From positions 23,228 through 87,227 of the forward strand of contig JADJVI010000059.1 in the NCBI GenBank assembly GCA_016710645.1: a stretch of 64,000 bases of DNA, written 5' to 3'. Origin of the DNA: Actinomycetales bacterium. Lineage in GTDB: Bacteria; Actinomycetota; Actinomycetes; Actinomycetales; Dermatophilaceae. Position numbers and translations under genes: made by a program. Shown in pieces: positions 62,445 through 64,000 of the stretch; position 1 is the first letter of the stretch, and every line of letters begins with the position of its first letter. The notes under the pieces are model-generated. The model was not told the origin of the DNA. It saw only the letters and a list, made by a program, of their open reading frames with translations, and did no database searches.

Positions 62445-62848
62445 TCACGCCTTTCGGACTGCAGCGTTGATGCGGTGCCGGACGACGTCGCCGATGCTGA
62501 CGATCGCGGTGGCTCGCCGTCCTGCACGACGGGCACGTGGCGGATGCGCCGGTCGGTCACCGGATCTGGGCCAGGCCCTCGACCTCGTCGCCGCCCTCGC
62601 AGGTGTGCACCTCGCTGGTCATGATCGCGCTGACCGCCGACCCGAGCACGTCGGCACCCGAGCGGTGCAGGTGACGCACCACGTCGCGCCTACTGACGAT
62701 GCCGGCTCAGGCCTGCGGCGTCGCTCGCTGGACGACGAGCGCGCCGATGCCATGCTCGAGAGGACCGAGCAGGTGCGCCACGGTGTCGTCGGGGCGGATG
62801 GTCACGACGCCGCCACCCCTTGTTACGCAACACATCGGAGATCCTCAT
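62445..62848 (-). pseudogene. CBS-domain protein gene with about four frameshifts
   Basis: Reading across frames gives MRISDVLRNKG, VTIRPDDTVAHLLGPLEHGI, GIVSRRDVVRHLHRSGADVL, TDRRIRHVPVVQDGE and IVSIGDVVRHRINAAVRKA, the whole of a typical 135-residue two-CBS protein that binds adenine nucleotides. Shifts lie near 62800, 62705, 62575 and 62520. Each piece is well conserved, so the damage is recent or the sequence is unreliable here. Confidence 0.75.
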
Positions 62849-62980
62849 GGGTCAATCCGCAGAGCCAATCGGCCTCTCGCGCCAGCGATCCGAGCGCCGA
62901 CCCAGAGCCGCCAGGCGCGCGGCGCGGCGGCCCGCGATCAGCGGCTTCCTTGGACCACCCGTGGGTGCGTCGCCGAGCCG

Positions 62981-64000
62981 TCACAACGGGGTCCGCACCA
63001 CCCGCACCGGACTGGTTGCCGCCGTCGAGCCGCGCGCGACGAGCCTCGAGGGTGTAGACGTATTCCGCCCGGAGGCGTCGGACCCGCGGATCTCATCGTA
63101 AAAACGCGACCACAGCGGCCTCAGCCATGGCCAGACGTTCTGGCGGACGTCGTGAGCGGTGGGTCCGCGAATGGGCCACCAGTTGCGAGTCGTCATGGCC
63201 GACGATCGAGACATCCGGGTACCCGCAGGCCCGCGAGCGCACCGCCCGCACCGCCTTCGAGCGCCATGAGGTCGGATGCCGCGACGATCGTCGGGACGCC
63301 CCGGTCGAGCAACCGCGCCGCCGCCGTCGCCCCGCCTTCGACCGTGAAGAGTTGGTTGTCGATGAGATCGTCGAGGGTGCGTGGCGTGGCCCCGGTGAGC
63401 CGGGTCATGGCCGCCCGGAAGCCCGCCGTCTTGCGCACCACCGGCACGAAGCGCACCGGACCCGCGGCCAGGCCGATCTGCCGGTGGCGGAGTTCCACGA
63501 GGTGAGCGACCGCGAGCTCGACGGTGGGCCACGTCGTCGTTGATGATCGCGGGCACCGCGAGCCCCGGGACCTCGCCTAAGACCAGCACGAGTGGCAGGC
63601 CCAGCCTGCGCAGCCGGAAGTAGCGCGCCAGATCGGTTTCGGTGTCGGCGTGCAGGCCCGAGATGCCGATGATGCTGCAGACGCCGGTCGGGCGGCAGCT
63701 CGGACGAGGCCTGTCCTCGTGCACCCCCCCGGCAGTCTGGGTGCACAGGATCGGCGTATAGCCCTGCCGGGCCAGCGCGGACTCGATGATCTGCGCGAAG
63801 GCCGGGAAGATCGGGTTGGTGAGCTCGGGCAGGATGAGCCCGACCAGGCCGGCACTCTTGCGCCGCAAATAGGTCGGTCGCTCGAAACCGAGTACGTCCA
63901 GCGAGGTCAGCACCGTCTGGCGAGTCGCCTCGCTGACGCCGGGGTGATTGTTGAGCACCCGAGAGACGGTCGCCTCACTCACCCCGGCATGTGCCGCGAT
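62981..64000 (-). pseudogene. LacI-family regulator gene with frameshifts, cut by the window edge
   Basis: The N-terminus reads VSEATVSRVLNNHPGVSEAT (helix-turn-helix) and SAGLVGLILPELTNPIFPAF (start of the sugar-binding domain). Near 63540 the frame changes to one with VPVVRKTAGFRAAMTRLTG and LDRGVPTIVAASDLMALEG, then returns near 63225 to the C-terminal LVARGSTAATSP. A real LacI protein would be about 340 residues. As with the CBS gene, conserved pieces in shifting frames suggest recent decay or sequence error. Confidence 0.8.

Overview
The window is GC-rich DNA from an actinomycete, most likely one of the Micrococcales (Intrasporangiaceae/Dermatophilaceae type). The evidence is the gene content: DUF2530-DUF3027-cold-shock and XPB-helicase genes, DUF3263, DUF3349, a WXG100 protein, HelR-like and DUF222/HNH (13E12-like) proteins, a CIRCE-controlled groEL2-type chaperonin, and many genes with a TANNNT box only 6-8 bases before the start codon (leaderless style). 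The species cannot be named from sequence alone. No phage, insertion sequence, rRNA or CRISPR array is visible; one tRNA (Thr, anticodon UGU) lies at 57.7 kb.

Layout. 0-8 kb: small membrane protein, DUF3027, cold-shock protein, helicase-associated protein, HMG-CoA lyase, DUF4190-like protein and XPB helicase. 8-18.6 kb: VapBC, a MarR regulator joined in frame to a zinc ribbon, a class III aminotransferase, an HtrA protease, a stem-loop-rich gap, a HelR-like ATPase, an HD hydrolase and a DUF4031-Nudix protein. 18.6-25.2 kb: an orphan WXG100 protein, a 56-bp tandem array, groEL with two CIRCE sites, and three tandem histidine kinases without a response regulator. 25.3-32.4 kb: amidotransferase, FdhD, HIT protein, then a tandemly duplicated three-gene phosphate cassette (Pit permease, small membrane protein, DUF3349) and DUF3263. 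32.6-43.3 kb: HNH endonuclease, HAD phosphatase, thioesterase, M43 metalloprotease, uracil-DNA glycosylase, SGNH hydrolase, a MMPL exporter divergent from its MarR regulator, and an acyl-CoA dehydrogenase/SDR pair. 43.7-49 kb: an ECF sigma factor, its membrane partner, a lipoprotein gene with the same promoter, and cobT-cobU-cobS. 49-58.5 kb: PaiB-like protein, ATP-dependent DNA ligase, a frameshifted GH13 enzyme, DUF2889, DUF1295, a monoglyceride-lipase-like hydrolase, a Fic protein with an operator, tRNA-Thr and a LysE exporter. 58.6-64 kb: a second HNH paralogue, a 23-bp tandem array, a membrane Ser/Thr kinase, and CBS-domain and LacI genes both broken by frameshifts.

The most distinctive feature is a short word, GTATGCC / GGCATAC (usually CCGGTATGCCGTG or its complement), present about a hundred times in both orientations, inside and between genes. 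It is found as hairpin-forming inverted pairs, as a 16-unit heptamer array at 29.3 kb and as the start codon of three genes, yet is missing from groEL, the pit cassettes, vapBC, the Fic gene and the histidine kinases. Other notable signals are LexA-like boxes inside the promoters of both HNH genes, an ECF promoter repeated with identical spacing before the sigma gene and a lipoprotein gene, and tandem arrays just downstream of stop codons that carry copies of the gene ends.
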